Notes under the pieces: model-generated
What the model saw: the letters and a program-made list of their open reading frames with translations, nothing else
Told to the model about the DNA's origin: nothing
Databases searched by the model: none
Translations under genes and position numbers: made by a program
Source: Stichopus chloronotus
Lineage: Eukaryota; Echinodermata; Holothuroidea; Aspidochirotida; Stichopodidae
Direction of reading: 5' to 3'
DNA: 64,000 bases
Assembly: GCA_021234535.1 (NCBI GenBank)
Contig: CM037838.1
Location: 21,831,009-21,895,008 of the forward strand
In this document: piece by piece, positions 22,201 to 30,814 of the stretch
Layout: the number at the start of each line of letters is the position of its first letter
How positions within the stretch are numbered: the stretch's first letter is position 1

Positions 22201-22706
22201 GAATTGCTTTGCATGTTAGATGTGTTAGATCTGTCTATAACACTTGTCACAAAGTTGAAGTCCCCACCAAGAATAAGTGGGCAGCTTCCCTGCGTGTAGA
22301 AATAAAGCTCGTCAATAAACTTTTTCCTCTCAGAGGGCTGGTTGGGAGCATGAATATTACAAAGACGGAGATAAATATTGTTAACAGTGCAACACAAAGA
22401 GATGCAACGGCCGACTGTGTCACGTTTAACTTTTGACACCTTAATCGCCAAATTGGGGTTAAAGATGATCGCCACTCCCCCTGAATGATTGGACAGGCTG
22501 GGGGAATAGAAAACGGGACCACCCCACTGTTTCCTAAAAAGCTTGAAATCTTCCTCGGTGGAGAGAAAGAGCTCTTGTAAGAATATTACGTCAGCATTAA
22601 CAATCTTGCACCACTGTACAATACGGGAACATTTCACATTATCTCTTAAGCCGTTAACATTTAAAGTGGCTATGGAAAAAAAGATCATTATGATTAAGAA
22701 AAGCAT
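19266..22706 (-). CDS. LINE ORF2: endonuclease-reverse transcriptase
   Basis: 1146 aa, uninterrupted. The N-terminal endonuclease/exonuclease/phosphatase domain (about 10-245) shows LNVNG (16-20), LQE (43-45), NIHAPN (117-122), GGDFN (147-151), SRIDRIY (209-215) and SDHNP (233-237), the expected metal-binding and catalytic blocks. The reverse transcriptase (about 490-770) shows motif A IDQHKAFD with Asp584, RGVRQGCPLSPLL (639-651) and YADD (687-690). A C-x4-C-x7-H-x4-C motif uses Cys1004, Cys1009, His1017 and Cys1022. It nicks the target and primes reverse transcription of the element RNA. The start codon lies 7 nt past the ORF1 stop, suggesting reinitiation; a second Met at residue 7 is an alternative start. 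Confidence 0.95.
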   Translation of the reverse strand: MLFLIIMIFFSIATLNVNGLRDNVKCSRIVQWCKIVNADVIFLQELFLSTEEDFKLFRKQWGGPVFYSPSLSNHSGGVAIIFNPNLAIKVSKVKRDTVGRCISLCCTVNNIYLRLCNIHAPNQPSERKKFIDELYFYTQGSCPLILGGDFNFVTSVIDRSNTSNMQSNSAFIGCTELNQFNSVHSLVDCYRSVHPSSPGHTWSRQNKSSRIDRIYLPEDFKVLKATTTPFPFSDHNPVFVNFCLPHKTEKGKGYWKYNVSLNDNEEFCSDLRMHYKLWSTLKEGFTSMKEWWENIKFRVKVLAIRHSVRIARMKRAKIEEMQSRCLNASPDEVKRMINSELKGAYIRARVKYMEEGEKPSAFFLKSENMHAKQKTIQSVRNKDGTVCSNSKDILNTFHEFYSDLYTEKVSLDQNAQNSFIQSLPRSLSDAEKTILEQPLTLSDIWKVISASAKNKSPGSDGLPYEFYHTFFDIIGKDLLDVFHDIFDSESLSASQRTGIITLLPKDGDKQEPSNWRPITLLNTDYKILAKVLQVMLAKILPSLINDFQTCSVPGRSIHNNLYLIRDIVSFSKSKSNSCALVSIDQHKAFDKVNWKFFHKVLAKLNFGESFVKWINILYFNINSRILINGFLSEIVHISRGVRQGCPLSPLLYTLYIEPIASYIEFNENIRGFRIPGSNGKTVKLLQYADDATCVATSDNDIHHFLRIFDLFQHATGANVNLNKSRGFIMGKAFRCLPSNIVWSRSSIKVTGIIFGTEDAIVSNWDSKIDKITTLLNCWKNRYLSLLGKVSIINSTIYPMFYFVAPVFPVPDRVFRAVNKAVFSFFWGNNKPDLLARNVVTSVKANGGLGLDDFKTKMDALFVKPLFATLDTDPPLYLSLARFFMASKLRRLFPVIWSNAKPNSAVCSSNLTHACNLIYRLHFLDSQFLKSCTNTKTIVKVFNKGDKVIPRVVSKNPSFPWENMWSLVFNKLLDNKLQDFQWRLSHRILYTGDKIARWGMGEGICPRENCKVVETINHLFWECPNIKPVISWAKGIYSRLVNNKTDLKPAFFLYGSTSTTDSVCKVVLNRIWLVFVICKFIVWKTRCIRVFEGQAKTGQQIQQAIIKEIRFRVQVDFNRLSLSKFVDTWIKGNSFVKIVNGDIVIEA

Positions 22707-22713
22707 TACAGTA

Positions 22714-24153
22714 TCAAAATTTGTTCTTTTTCAAAAAATAATTGTCAAAAAACTCAATCTCCCGTTCTGCTACAAAGTCTGGGTGAGACTCTGCTAGATG
22801 CTGGATCCACTCTTGGGGGCTTGTTAGGACTGCCGGACATGACTTCATAGCACATGGGTATTTCGGTGGTTTCAACTTTGGGTGTCGAGAAGAAATGTGT
22901 TCCAGTAGGGACTTAAACTCAGAAAATACATCTTTACAACCTCTCGCCACACAGGCGTGCCAAGGTTCACTCTCGAAGAAAATCTGAGTCATTTTGATGG
23001 TGTCCGCTGGGTTCTCTGGAGGAAAACGGAGCCTTGAACGTGATCTCTCCTGCTTTCTCTGGGGCTGGGGCTGAGACAAAGCTTTCCTCTTTTGACGTTC
23101 GGGGGCAGCCTTGTTCTTGGAGCTTGTCTTCGGTTGGGACTCAGACTTGGTCTTCGTTGTAGATATGTCTGGGACACTAGAAGGAACAACCGGATCGGGG
23201 AGGGTTTCGGCCCAACTAACAGACACGGAGGATGCTAGATCCATTTCAAATGAACTATCCAACATGTTATCGTTTTCCACTGCAGTGTCGGGGACGTCCT
23301 CCTTGGTCTGTGATTGCGGAATAACGGTGGAATCCGTGGGATTCTTGACAGTTGGGTTTCTCTGAGTAAATAGTTCCGTTTCAGCATGGTTGGCCTTTGG
23401 GGCTGGTTCCGGTGGGGTCGGGTTGGAGTCAAACTGCTCCTCGTTGTTTGACATAACGACTGCTGCACCTTTGATCCAAACTCCTGGTTGAGGCTTAATT
23501 ACATTTGCAAAGCATATTTTGCAGTCGCGATAATTGTGTCCTTTTTCTTCACACGTTGTACATTTGATTTCATTAACACAGTTGTTGGAAGTGTGTCCGA
23601 GTTGGAGACATTTTCTACATTTTACTTTCTCACAGTCTCGGATGTCGTGGCCTCTTTCGTGACAATTCAAACATGTTCTGGGTTGAACATTGTACCTCAC
23701 CCAACAGTCTCTTCCACCGAAACGTAAGGAGGATGGGATGTCTTTGGACAAAACAATGAAATAACGTCTTATTCCATTAAAGATATTGGGATGCTCAGAA
23801 TAAGTGAGAAAACGTCCACTTTCCACCTTTCCATAACGACCAAGAATATGTCTGACAACGTTATCGTCAAGTTCGTATGGAACATGCAGTACGTTTACTA
23901 CTGTCGCAGAACTGGTGTATGAGTAGGCTGTGCATCCTTGAGCGGTAGAAAGACGAGGCCAAAACTGTTTCTTTAAATCAACCGTTCTAAAGGTTATATC
24001 CCACGCACGTCCAAGTAATTCCTGAACAGAAATCAAATCTTTTGGGGTAACATCACACTCAGCTAAGAACTTGAACAAATCCGACTTATTAAAGAAGGCA
24101 TCAAAACGGAGCTGGGTGGACTTGCTTCGCGTCAAGACCTCCATGATAGCCAT
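22714..24153 (-). CDS. LINE ORF1: nucleic-acid-binding protein
   Basis: 479 aa, uninterrupted. Residues about 84-158 look like an RRM-type fold. Three canonical CX2CX4HX4C knuckles follow (161-174, 179-192, 198-211), then an acidic, Pro/Ser-rich linker, a basic stretch (about 345-378), and two C2H2-like fingers of identical spacing C-x4-C-x12-H-x4-H (401-424 and 434-457). Proteins of this type coat the element RNA and form the ribonucleoprotein; the C-terminal fingers could contact DNA, which is inference. The chosen ATG is the first in the frame and a second Met is at residue 4. Only this copy of ORF1 exists in the window because all other elements are truncated. Confidence 0.93.
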   Translation of the reverse strand: MAIMEVLTRSKSTQLRFDAFFNKSDLFKFLAECDVTPKDLISVQELLGRAWDITFRTVDLKKQFWPRLSTAQGCTAYSYTSSATVVNVLHVPYELDDNVVRHILGRYGKVESGRFLTYSEHPNIFNGIRRYFIVLSKDIPSSLRFGGRDCWVRYNVQPRTCLNCHERGHDIRDCEKVKCRKCLQLGHTSNNCVNEIKCTTCEEKGHNYRDCKICFANVIKPQPGVWIKGAAVVMSNNEEQFDSNPTPPEPAPKANHAETELFTQRNPTVKNPTDSTVIPQSQTKEDVPDTAVENDNMLDSSFEMDLASSVSVSWAETLPDPVVPSSVPDISTTKTKSESQPKTSSKNKAAPERQKRKALSQPQPQRKQERSRSRLRFPPENPADTIKMTQIFFESEPWHACVARGCKDVFSEFKSLLEHISSRHPKLKPPKYPCAMKSCPAVLTSPQEWIQHLAESHPDFVAEREIEFFDNYFLKKNKF

Positions 24154-24180
24154 CCGACCAAAAAGTCATCCATGTGGAAT

Positions 24181-24195
24181 ATCCATATGGAATAT
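24181..24195. other. Target duplication, right of complete LINE
   Basis: Second copy of ATCCATATGGAATAT, 78 bp from the 3' end of the 5S gene. The preceding CATGTGGAAT (24171-24180) resembles the target again and may be the true element end or an older site. Confidence 0.75.
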
Positions 24196-24262
24196 TTCCT
24201 TACGGGGACATAGGGAAGACAGAATACAAAGAATAGTACTATTCCTACAGAGAAGAAAACTG

Positions 24263-24273
24263 AAAAAGAAAAA
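24263..24273 (-). terminator. Pol III terminator
   Basis: Two T5 runs separate the 5S gene from the complete LINE; read-through would run straight into the LINE 5' end. Confidence 0.9.
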
Positions 24274-24391
24274 GCCTACGACACCCAGTATTCCCAGGCG
24301 GTCACCCATCCAAGTACTGACTGGGCTCGACGTTGCTTGACTTCGGTGATCGGACGAGAACCGGTATATTCAACGTGATATGGTCGTAGGC
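24274..24391 (-). rRNA. 5S rRNA
   Basis: 118 nt, majority sequence of the window, with all internal control elements. It lies immediately upstream of the complete LINE, transcribed in the same direction. A type 1 spacer lies on its upstream side. Confidence 0.97.
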
Positions 24392-25704
24392 ATTCACTTG
24401 AGAAAAAATAAGCTACTTATTGTGTTCACCGTGACCTCAATTATTGTGGGATTAAAACATTAAATTAATATTTTGTTATTGTGTTATAAGTTTGGTACGT
24501 GTTAAAACGAGTAACATTTAGGAGTAAAATGATTATGTCTGCTACCGGTGTGGTTGCTTTGTGTAAGCCAATGGCAGTATGTAGCAAATGCACAGGCGCA
24601 GTATATACAAGGCAGTGCATTGTCCTATTTTTTAGCCGGCATCCTCGTAATCTTTCATCCTTCCAGCTTTCATCCTCCAGAGAATCGATCTAGTAATGAA
24701 CTCATTTCCAAAATACTTGAGGTGGGGGGGGGGGGGGTGAAGGTATCATCACCCTTTCATTGTTTGCCAAATGCTTCAAGAAGGTGAAATTTAAGAGGAT
24801 GCATAATTCATTATAATTCTTTTATACACTCCGTCCATCTAACGATATTACATAGGTTGATTTTTTAAAAGTTCAGTATTGATTACAAAATTGCAAACAC
24901 AAGATTCCTATTTCAAAGATGGGTACATGCAGCTTAGAACAACTCAGGAAGTGCCGTTTCCGGCCATCGAGGCGAGGGGGGGGGGGGTGGACTTGTAAGG
25001 AAACTACTTTTCAGTCCTGCCGGTACTTAGCCCACCCCCACAATGTTTCTTCGTTTCACCGTTCCCTCTTTGGTGGTGCTTGTGTGTGTACCATGGTTGG
25101 CAAAACAGCTTATTTCTAGATTTTTGAATGTACTAAACTTTCATATGTTAACATATGATGTGGCCTATAGTATACAATTGTCCATGCTGATTTTTTTTAA
25201 ATGGCTTTTTATTTCTTGGTAAAAAAAAACGCCACAAAAATTAACATGGAAACGATATGTTTTTATCTAGGGGATAGGGTGAGATGCACAGTCCGAAATT
25301 TACCCCGCCCCTCCCCACATTCATATTGTTTTCTTAGTCATATGAATCATGCATATATAACACACTGAAAAGAACGTCTCCTTACTTCTAGGCCTACGAT
25401 AGTTTAAGAGTTGCTACAGTTAAGCAATTTACAACAACCCCAATCTTTTTTTTTTCTTTTTTTTATACAAATTTAAACAATATATACGAATTTCAATTTT
25501 AAAGTAAGCGTTTTGATTAACTTGCCGGTGTCACTGACATGATAAATTCTGGCCCAGACAAGTGTAAATCATTCTCGCAAGCTTGATGACTGAGGGTAAT
25601 CTTTCTTCATAGCATTACATCTCGAGTTTTGAACGAAATATGGTGTAATGATTGAGATGTCTGTAATGTTCCTTCACTAGACTATCCTTCCACCGTGAGG
25701 AAGT
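24392..25704. repeat. Type 1 short spacer
   Basis: 1.31 kb, near-identical to 14914-16227 but with different G-tract lengths (24723-24737, 24976-24987). It runs uninterrupted to the next gene's target palindrome. No coding region is seen. Confidence 0.8.
24414..24421 (-). promoter_or_regulatory. TATA-like element of 5S
   Basis: AATAAGTA (minus), -30 to -23, type 1 variant. Confidence 0.6.
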
Positions 25705-25718
25705 ATTCCATATGGAAT
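25705..25718. other. Unoccupied LINE target palindrome
   Basis: ATTCCATATGGAAT, a perfect 14-bp palindrome, 83 bp beyond the 3' end of the 5S gene at 25802, with neither LINE nor S2 inserted between it and the gene. It provides the pre-insertion sequence against which the occupied sites can be read. Confidence 0.85.
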
Positions 25719-25790
25719 ATTTCCTTACGGGGACATAGGGAAGACAGTAGAATACAAACAAAAGTACTATTCCTACAGAGAAGAAAAATG

Positions 25791-25801
25791 AAAAAGAAAA
25801 A
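25791..25801 (-). terminator. Pol III terminator
   Basis: TTTTTCTTTTT on the minus strand after the 25802 gene. Confidence 0.9.
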
Positions 25802-25919
25802 GCCTACGACACCCAGTATTCCCAGGCGGTCACCCATCCAAGTACTGACTGGGCTCGACGTTGCTTGACTTCGGTGATCGGACGAGAACCGGTATGTTCA
25901 ACGTGATATGGTCGTAGGC
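25802..25919 (-). rRNA. 5S rRNA
   Basis: 118-nt gene with intact A box, intermediate element and C box. It carries GAACATACC where the majority has GAATATACC, a variant shared with 38482, 46047 and 58646. It has the only downstream region in the window free of any insertion. Confidence 0.97.
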
Positions 25920-27220
25920 ATTCAATTAATAAAAAATAAAATACTTATAGTGTTCACGTGTTGAATTAACTCTCAATTATTGTGGGATTAAAACCGGAAA
26001 ACTGTTTTGTAATTGTGTTATAAGTTTAGTATGTGGTAAAACGAGTAACATTAAGGAGTAAAATGATTATGTCTGCCACCGCTTTAGTTGCTTCGTGTAA
26101 GCCGATGGCAGTATATGTCGCAATGCACAGGCGCAGTATATACAAAGCAATGCATCAGTGGTCCTATTTTTAGCATCCTCTTTCATCTTTCATCCTTCCA
26201 CCTTCACCCCCAGCTGTATCGATCTCCAGCTATGAACTCATCTTCAAAATACTTGGTGGGTGGGGGGGGGGGGCTGAATTTGGTATAATCACCCCTTTAT
26301 TGTTTGCCAAATGCTCCAAGAAGGTGAAACTAGAATTAAGATGCATAATTCATCATAATTCTGTTATCAACTCAATCCATCTGATATTACATAGGTTGAT
26401 TTTTCAAACTTATTCAGTGATTACAAAATTGCAGACACCAGATCCCTATTTCGAAGCTGGGTACATGCAGCTTAGAACAACTCAGGAAGTGCCGTTTCCG
26501 GCCATCGGGGGGGGGGGGGGAGGGGGACTTTTAGGGTAAAATTTTCAGTGCCGGTAGGCCACCCCCACAAATATCCGTGCCTACTTTGGTGGTGCTTGTG
26601 TGTGTGCTTACTATATGGTTGGCAAAACAGTTTTCAAATTTTTGAATGCAAACTTAAATATGTTAACATGATGTGGCCTATAGCACACAATTGTCCATGC
26701 TGATTTTTTTGAATGGCTCTTTAGTTCATGGTAAAAAAAAAGGAAACACCACAAAAATTAACATGGAAACGATGTGTTTATGTCTAGGAGCTAACGTACT
26801 TGAGATGCACCGTCCGAAATTTACCCCGCCCCTCCCCACTTTCATATCGTTTTCTTAGTCTATGAATCATGCATATATAACACACGGAAAAGAATGTCTG
26901 CTTACGTTTAGGCCTACGATAGTTTAAGAGTTGCTGTAGTTACTCAATTTACAACAACCCCAATTTTTTCATTTTTTTATACAAATTTAAACACTATATA
27001 TAAATTTCAATTTTAAAGAAAGCGTATTGATTAACTTGTCGGTGTCACTGACATAAATTCCGGTACAGACAAGTGTAAATCTTTTTTGCGAGCTTGATCG
27101 CTGAGAGTAATTATCTTCCTTCATAGCACTACATCTCGAGTTATGAACGAAATAGTTTTAGGTTTGAAATGCCTGCAATGTTCCTTCACTAGATTACCCT
27201 TCCCAAGTTGTCAAGTACTA
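25920..27220. repeat. Type 2 short spacer
   Basis: 1.30 kb, alignable with type 1 but diverged throughout. It has G-tracts at about 26262-26273 and 26508-26520 and a tail resembling the other spacers. No gene is seen. Confidence 0.8.
25942..25949 (-). promoter_or_regulatory. TATA-like element of 5S
   Basis: TATAAGTA (minus), -30 to -23, in a type 2 spacer. Confidence 0.65.
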
Positions 27221-27506
27221 TATAAGGAACATTTCCTTTTTTTTGTGAAGGAAAAAGTTTATTTCCGTCCTCATGTTAAATACAAAAGTGTACATTTACT
27301 TAACTAAGAGTGTAAAATAAATATAGTATTTACAGCTTTTTTAATTTAACATAACATTACCATTCCATCATTGAAATTTTCCGCTGCTTACGTTACAATA
27401 TCTTTTTAAGTGGAAGGAAGCACTCTTTGTTTTACCTATTTGCATGTATGAACATACAAGACTTTGAAAAAGATACAAGGAATATTTAGATATAAGGAAT
27501 ATTTCC
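27221..27506 (-). mobile_element. S2 retroelement, copy s2 (second target position)
   Basis: A 254-bp body (27237-27490) with a short poly-T and AATAAA (minus, about 27258-27263). It is flanked by 16-bp duplications TATAAGGAACATTTCC (27221-27236) and TATAAGGAATATTTCC (27491-27506). It is diverged from and shorter than s1/s3, and sits at a different point of the 5S downstream region, so it is an independent integration. Confidence 0.85.
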
Positions 27507-27576
27507 TTACGGGGACATAGCCAGGGAAGACAGTAGGCAGTAGAATACAAACTACTGTACTATTCCTACAGAGAAG

Positions 27577-27587
27577 AAAAAGAAAAA
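27577..27587 (-). terminator. Pol III terminator
   Basis: Two T5 runs on the minus strand; the preceding CTGA/ATGA spacer seen in other copies is deleted. Confidence 0.88.
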
Positions 27588-27705
27588 GCCTACGACACCC
27601 AGTATTCCCAGGCGGTCACCCATCCAAGTACTGACTGGGCTCGACGTTGCATGACTTCGGTGATCGGACGAGAACCGGTATATTCAACGTGATATGGTCG
27701 TAGGC
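27588..27705 (-). rRNA. 5S rRNA (A55T variant)
   Basis: 118-nt gene with one private substitution, A55T, inside the A box region. Otherwise it is the majority sequence. It is the rightmost gene of unit 2, adjoining the long type 3 spacer. Confidence 0.95.
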
Positions 27706-27727
27706 ATTCAATTGGGAAAAAATTAGT

Positions 27728-27735
27728 TACTTATT
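27728..27735 (-). promoter_or_regulatory. TATA-like element of 5S
   Basis: AATAAGTA (minus), -30 to -23, in an otherwise type 3 spacer. Confidence 0.6.
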
Positions 27736-29907
27736 GTGTTCACCTGTTGAATTAAGTCTCAATTATTGTGGGACTAAAGCATAAAACTAATATTTTTTTA
27801 TTGTGTTATAAGTTTGGTACGTGTTTAAACGAGTAACATTAAAGAGTTCTAATGATTAGGTCTGCTACCACTTTAGTTGCTTTGTGTCAGCCGATGGCAG
27901 TATGTAGCAATGCACAGGAGCAGTATATCTACAATGCAATGCATAGGCCTATTTTTAGCATCTCTGGTGGCTGGTATATATTTCAGGTGAAAGAAACAAT
28001 AGTTGGTGTTACGGTCTATACGATTCAGATAGGATCTTTGAATTGGATGTAGCCTAAGAAAGAAAACACATTCAAAATACAAAATTTAAATTGTGCACAT
28101 AAGCTGTAATCTGTTCCGAAGAAAATAGAATTGTCTGTCTGATAAAGAGAAAAAGACATATGATGGTGTAATTAACGTTCAATCACAGCCTATAGGCTAA
28201 GGACAATTTGGCGTTACAGGTTCGTCCCAGTATGGGTCCGGACTACCAAACCGCGGCGGTGGTAACAGTGATATAGTGAGAGGGGCCTATGTATGACTTG
28301 GGCTTGGTGAGGAAGTTACTGAATAGCCTACCCTGAGAAGCAATTTGGTGCAACAAAGTAGTCACATATTCCGTCGGTCCTGCCGCTGCCTCATATGCGG
28401 AGAAGAAAAGCAGTTCACACAAGCAATTATCTCCCCCGGGCTTTATTAGATCACCGGACTGGGGGGGGGGGCCTCTTTTCCACTTGACTGTGGGCGTGGT
28501 TTCTGTATACCAGCATGATGACATTCATGAATGGCGTTGATCGCTAAACATGCTACTCCATAAAGTAATAAAATATCTTGATAGTGTGAATATCCCCTTA
28601 ACTGATATTTCTATTACCCACTGTAGGCTACTAATGAACAAGACCAAAAATGAGAGACAAATTGAACACGACAGTGAGAATCACGCAAATCTACAGTCTC
28701 ACACTAAGCTCATTAATTGGCCTACGTGGCACTAACTGCTCTTACCTGTCACCACCACAGTTTGTGCTGAATGTCAGTCGGACTTTGTAAGTCAGCTGGG
28801 GACATTTTCTAATGTTGAAATGGAACAGATAGCCTGAGGTCCGTATGTTTAGGCTGGTGGAACTTATTTGGTAGGCTGGTCATCGGCGTTAAGCTTGAGC
28901 ACTATCGATCACCTTCAATGCTCCAAGCCTTCATTGAAATGTCCTGCTCGAACAAAGGGTTTGTAAACATGCACAGCCTATATAAGCAGATTGTGCGTTT
29001 TAATTGTTTCGTCATAGAAAAACGCGTAGACCTAACTTCCTACGCGTATGGCTATTTATTTTAATAATGGATTGAAATTCATTAACCCTGGGACAAATGG
29101 TTAGTGGTTTTGATTCCCGTATTTCTGAATATACATGTATATAAACTATTCAACTTGTCTTAGCCTTCTGTTACAATTTTTCGTCTGTGAGTCCCTTAAA
29201 TCTATGATTATGGATGGAAGAAAAAACGATACATCTGAATTCCTTTCACTTTGAACCAAAACGATGTACAGTCAACAATCGGGTAGTCATGGAAACAGCC
29301 TGAAGCAGCGAAGGGTGTATACGTAAACAAAGAGATAAGCGCGCTTACCGTAGTGGAACGTAGACGCAAACGCAGTGACTGCATTAAATCAAACCGGCCT
29401 GGTCAAACTTACTGAATTTCTATATACCAGTCTCTGATCACTCACCAGATTGGAGGTCCAAATCTACCATGGTTACTGGGACTGTGAAGGTGATCACTTG
29501 TACTAGAAAATGTTACTATGGTGGTACCTTACCATCCGTCGTCGTTATAGCTCCTGTTAAGCGTGCCGAGTAATTTTACTCATCTTGAGTCATTTTTCTT
29601 GAGCGTTACAGATTTTCACTGGTCAAAACAAAGACGTCGACTGGTTGTTACATAATAAAAGGATTCACGACTGCCCCCAATCATTTTAATTTCTTATAGA
29701 GCCGGCTGCCATCTTTCACTGTGTTGTAGCTGTAGATAACAGCAAGAAGTTGTACTTGTAAGGTGCATAGTACGTTCACATTGTAAATAACAATTGGTTA
29801 AAGAAGGTCGTTGTGGGCTCTCTGAAAAGCTAAGACCTGGAAAGACAATCTCCGAGACCATCACAACTGGAGAAATAAGATCGCCAGTAAAATTAGCAGT
29901 GTTGTGA

Positions 29908-30101
29908 GGCTCGAGTCACTGACTCGAGTAGGACTCGAGTCACAATGTTTGAAGACTTGACTTGACTCGAGTCACTTGCATCAAAAGACTCGAGTCAGAC
30001 ATTTGAGAAAGTGGAAAAGACTCGACTCGACTCGACTCAGTATGTAGAAGGGACTCGACTCGAATCGAGTCACTATGCTGGATGACTCTACTTGACTCAA
30101 G
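29908..30101. repeat. GACTC/ACTCGAGT repeat block
   Basis: Same block as 10226-10424 with fewer pure GACTC pentamers (30017-30037). Confidence 0.85.
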
Positions 30102-30764
30102 TTTTTTCACAATGGCTAGAGTAAAGCTGTCATCAAACAATATGATGTCAAATACTGTTTTGGTGTACATTTCAAGAAATGCATTACCAGTTGATTAATT
30201 GGAAACGGCAATAGAAACAGCTGACCCGTTATAATCAGACTTTGTCTAGATTCTCTGTCGATTGTATTTCGTTCACCTACGGCTTCAATGAAGGTGTATG
30301 CCGTAGATTATGTATTACATTTAAAGTAGTTATACAGTTGTGTTTCAATGCAAATTGCGCGTAGGATGTTCATATTTGATGTGTACTTTCTCTTTTTTGT
30401 GTAATATCGTGAGTATTGTGTGATAAATTTTCGTGTTACTGATAACTGTGGGAAGAACAGATTTTCGAATGCTAGTGATTACAGGAAGTATTCCAGTGTT
30501 CCCGTTTACTGAAGAATGTCATTTTGTTCAGTCAGTGCCACGATTGATAGTTTGTAAATAGTGGCGCTATTCTTGAACAGCTGGAGTAAAAAAAACATCA
30601 ATAAAAACATTATGTCTGACTTCCTTGAACAGCTACAAAATTTTATGTCATATCATATCATATTGCTGTAGTCATTTTCTGTGTGTATACACTATATTAC
30701 ACTATATTATTCTGGGTTTATAAACTAGTATATTACACTATATGTTCTGGGTGTATACACTATG

Positions 30765-30814
30765 TTACACTATATCAACCTCGTGCCTATTGGAAAAAGG
30801 TTAATATAGTGTAA
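30765..30814. repeat. Boundary hairpin
   Basis: Arms 30765-30781 and 30798-30814 with a 16-nt loop; one mismatch (TTAATATAG against CTATATCAA). Confidence 0.85.

Larger units (their letters stand above)
19168..24180 (-). mobile_element. Complete Tx1/L1-type LINE (element g)
   Basis: About 5.0 kb with an interrupted poly-T tail (19167-19181), AATAAA on the minus strand (19198-19203, 16 bp from the tail), ORF2 then ORF1, and a 5' UTR of about 27 nt (24154-24180). It is bounded by 15-bp target duplications. ORF1 and ORF2 have no internal stop, so this is a candidate source copy. The element lies 94 bp downstream of the 5S gene at 24274 and in the same direction. The layout fits the Tx1 group, in which families targeting RNA genes (Mutsu, Keno) are known; assignment to a named family needs a database comparison. 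Confidence 0.93.
11092..30764. repeat. 5S higher-order repeat, unit 2
   Basis: This is the longest unit (19.67 kb). It carries four 5S genes (14802, 24274, 25802, 27588) with spacers of type 1, 1, 2 and 3. It is expanded by two truncated LINE copies and the only complete LINE. It also keeps the one unoccupied LINE target site at 25705. Confidence 0.9.
27706..30764. repeat. Long spacer, right part (unit 2)
   Basis: Homologous to 8019-11091. It has single-base indels that break the small frames seen in unit 1 (near 28480 in the G-tract and near 28721). It contains a TATATAAG motif near 28979 and an altered 9-bp inverted repeat near 29022. No gene is supported. Confidence 0.8.

Noticed and set aside
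25705..25718. CCATATGG as a CArG/SRF-type site
   Set aside because: The CArG core has six A/T bases between CC and GG; here there are four. The association with LINE ends explains the motif better.
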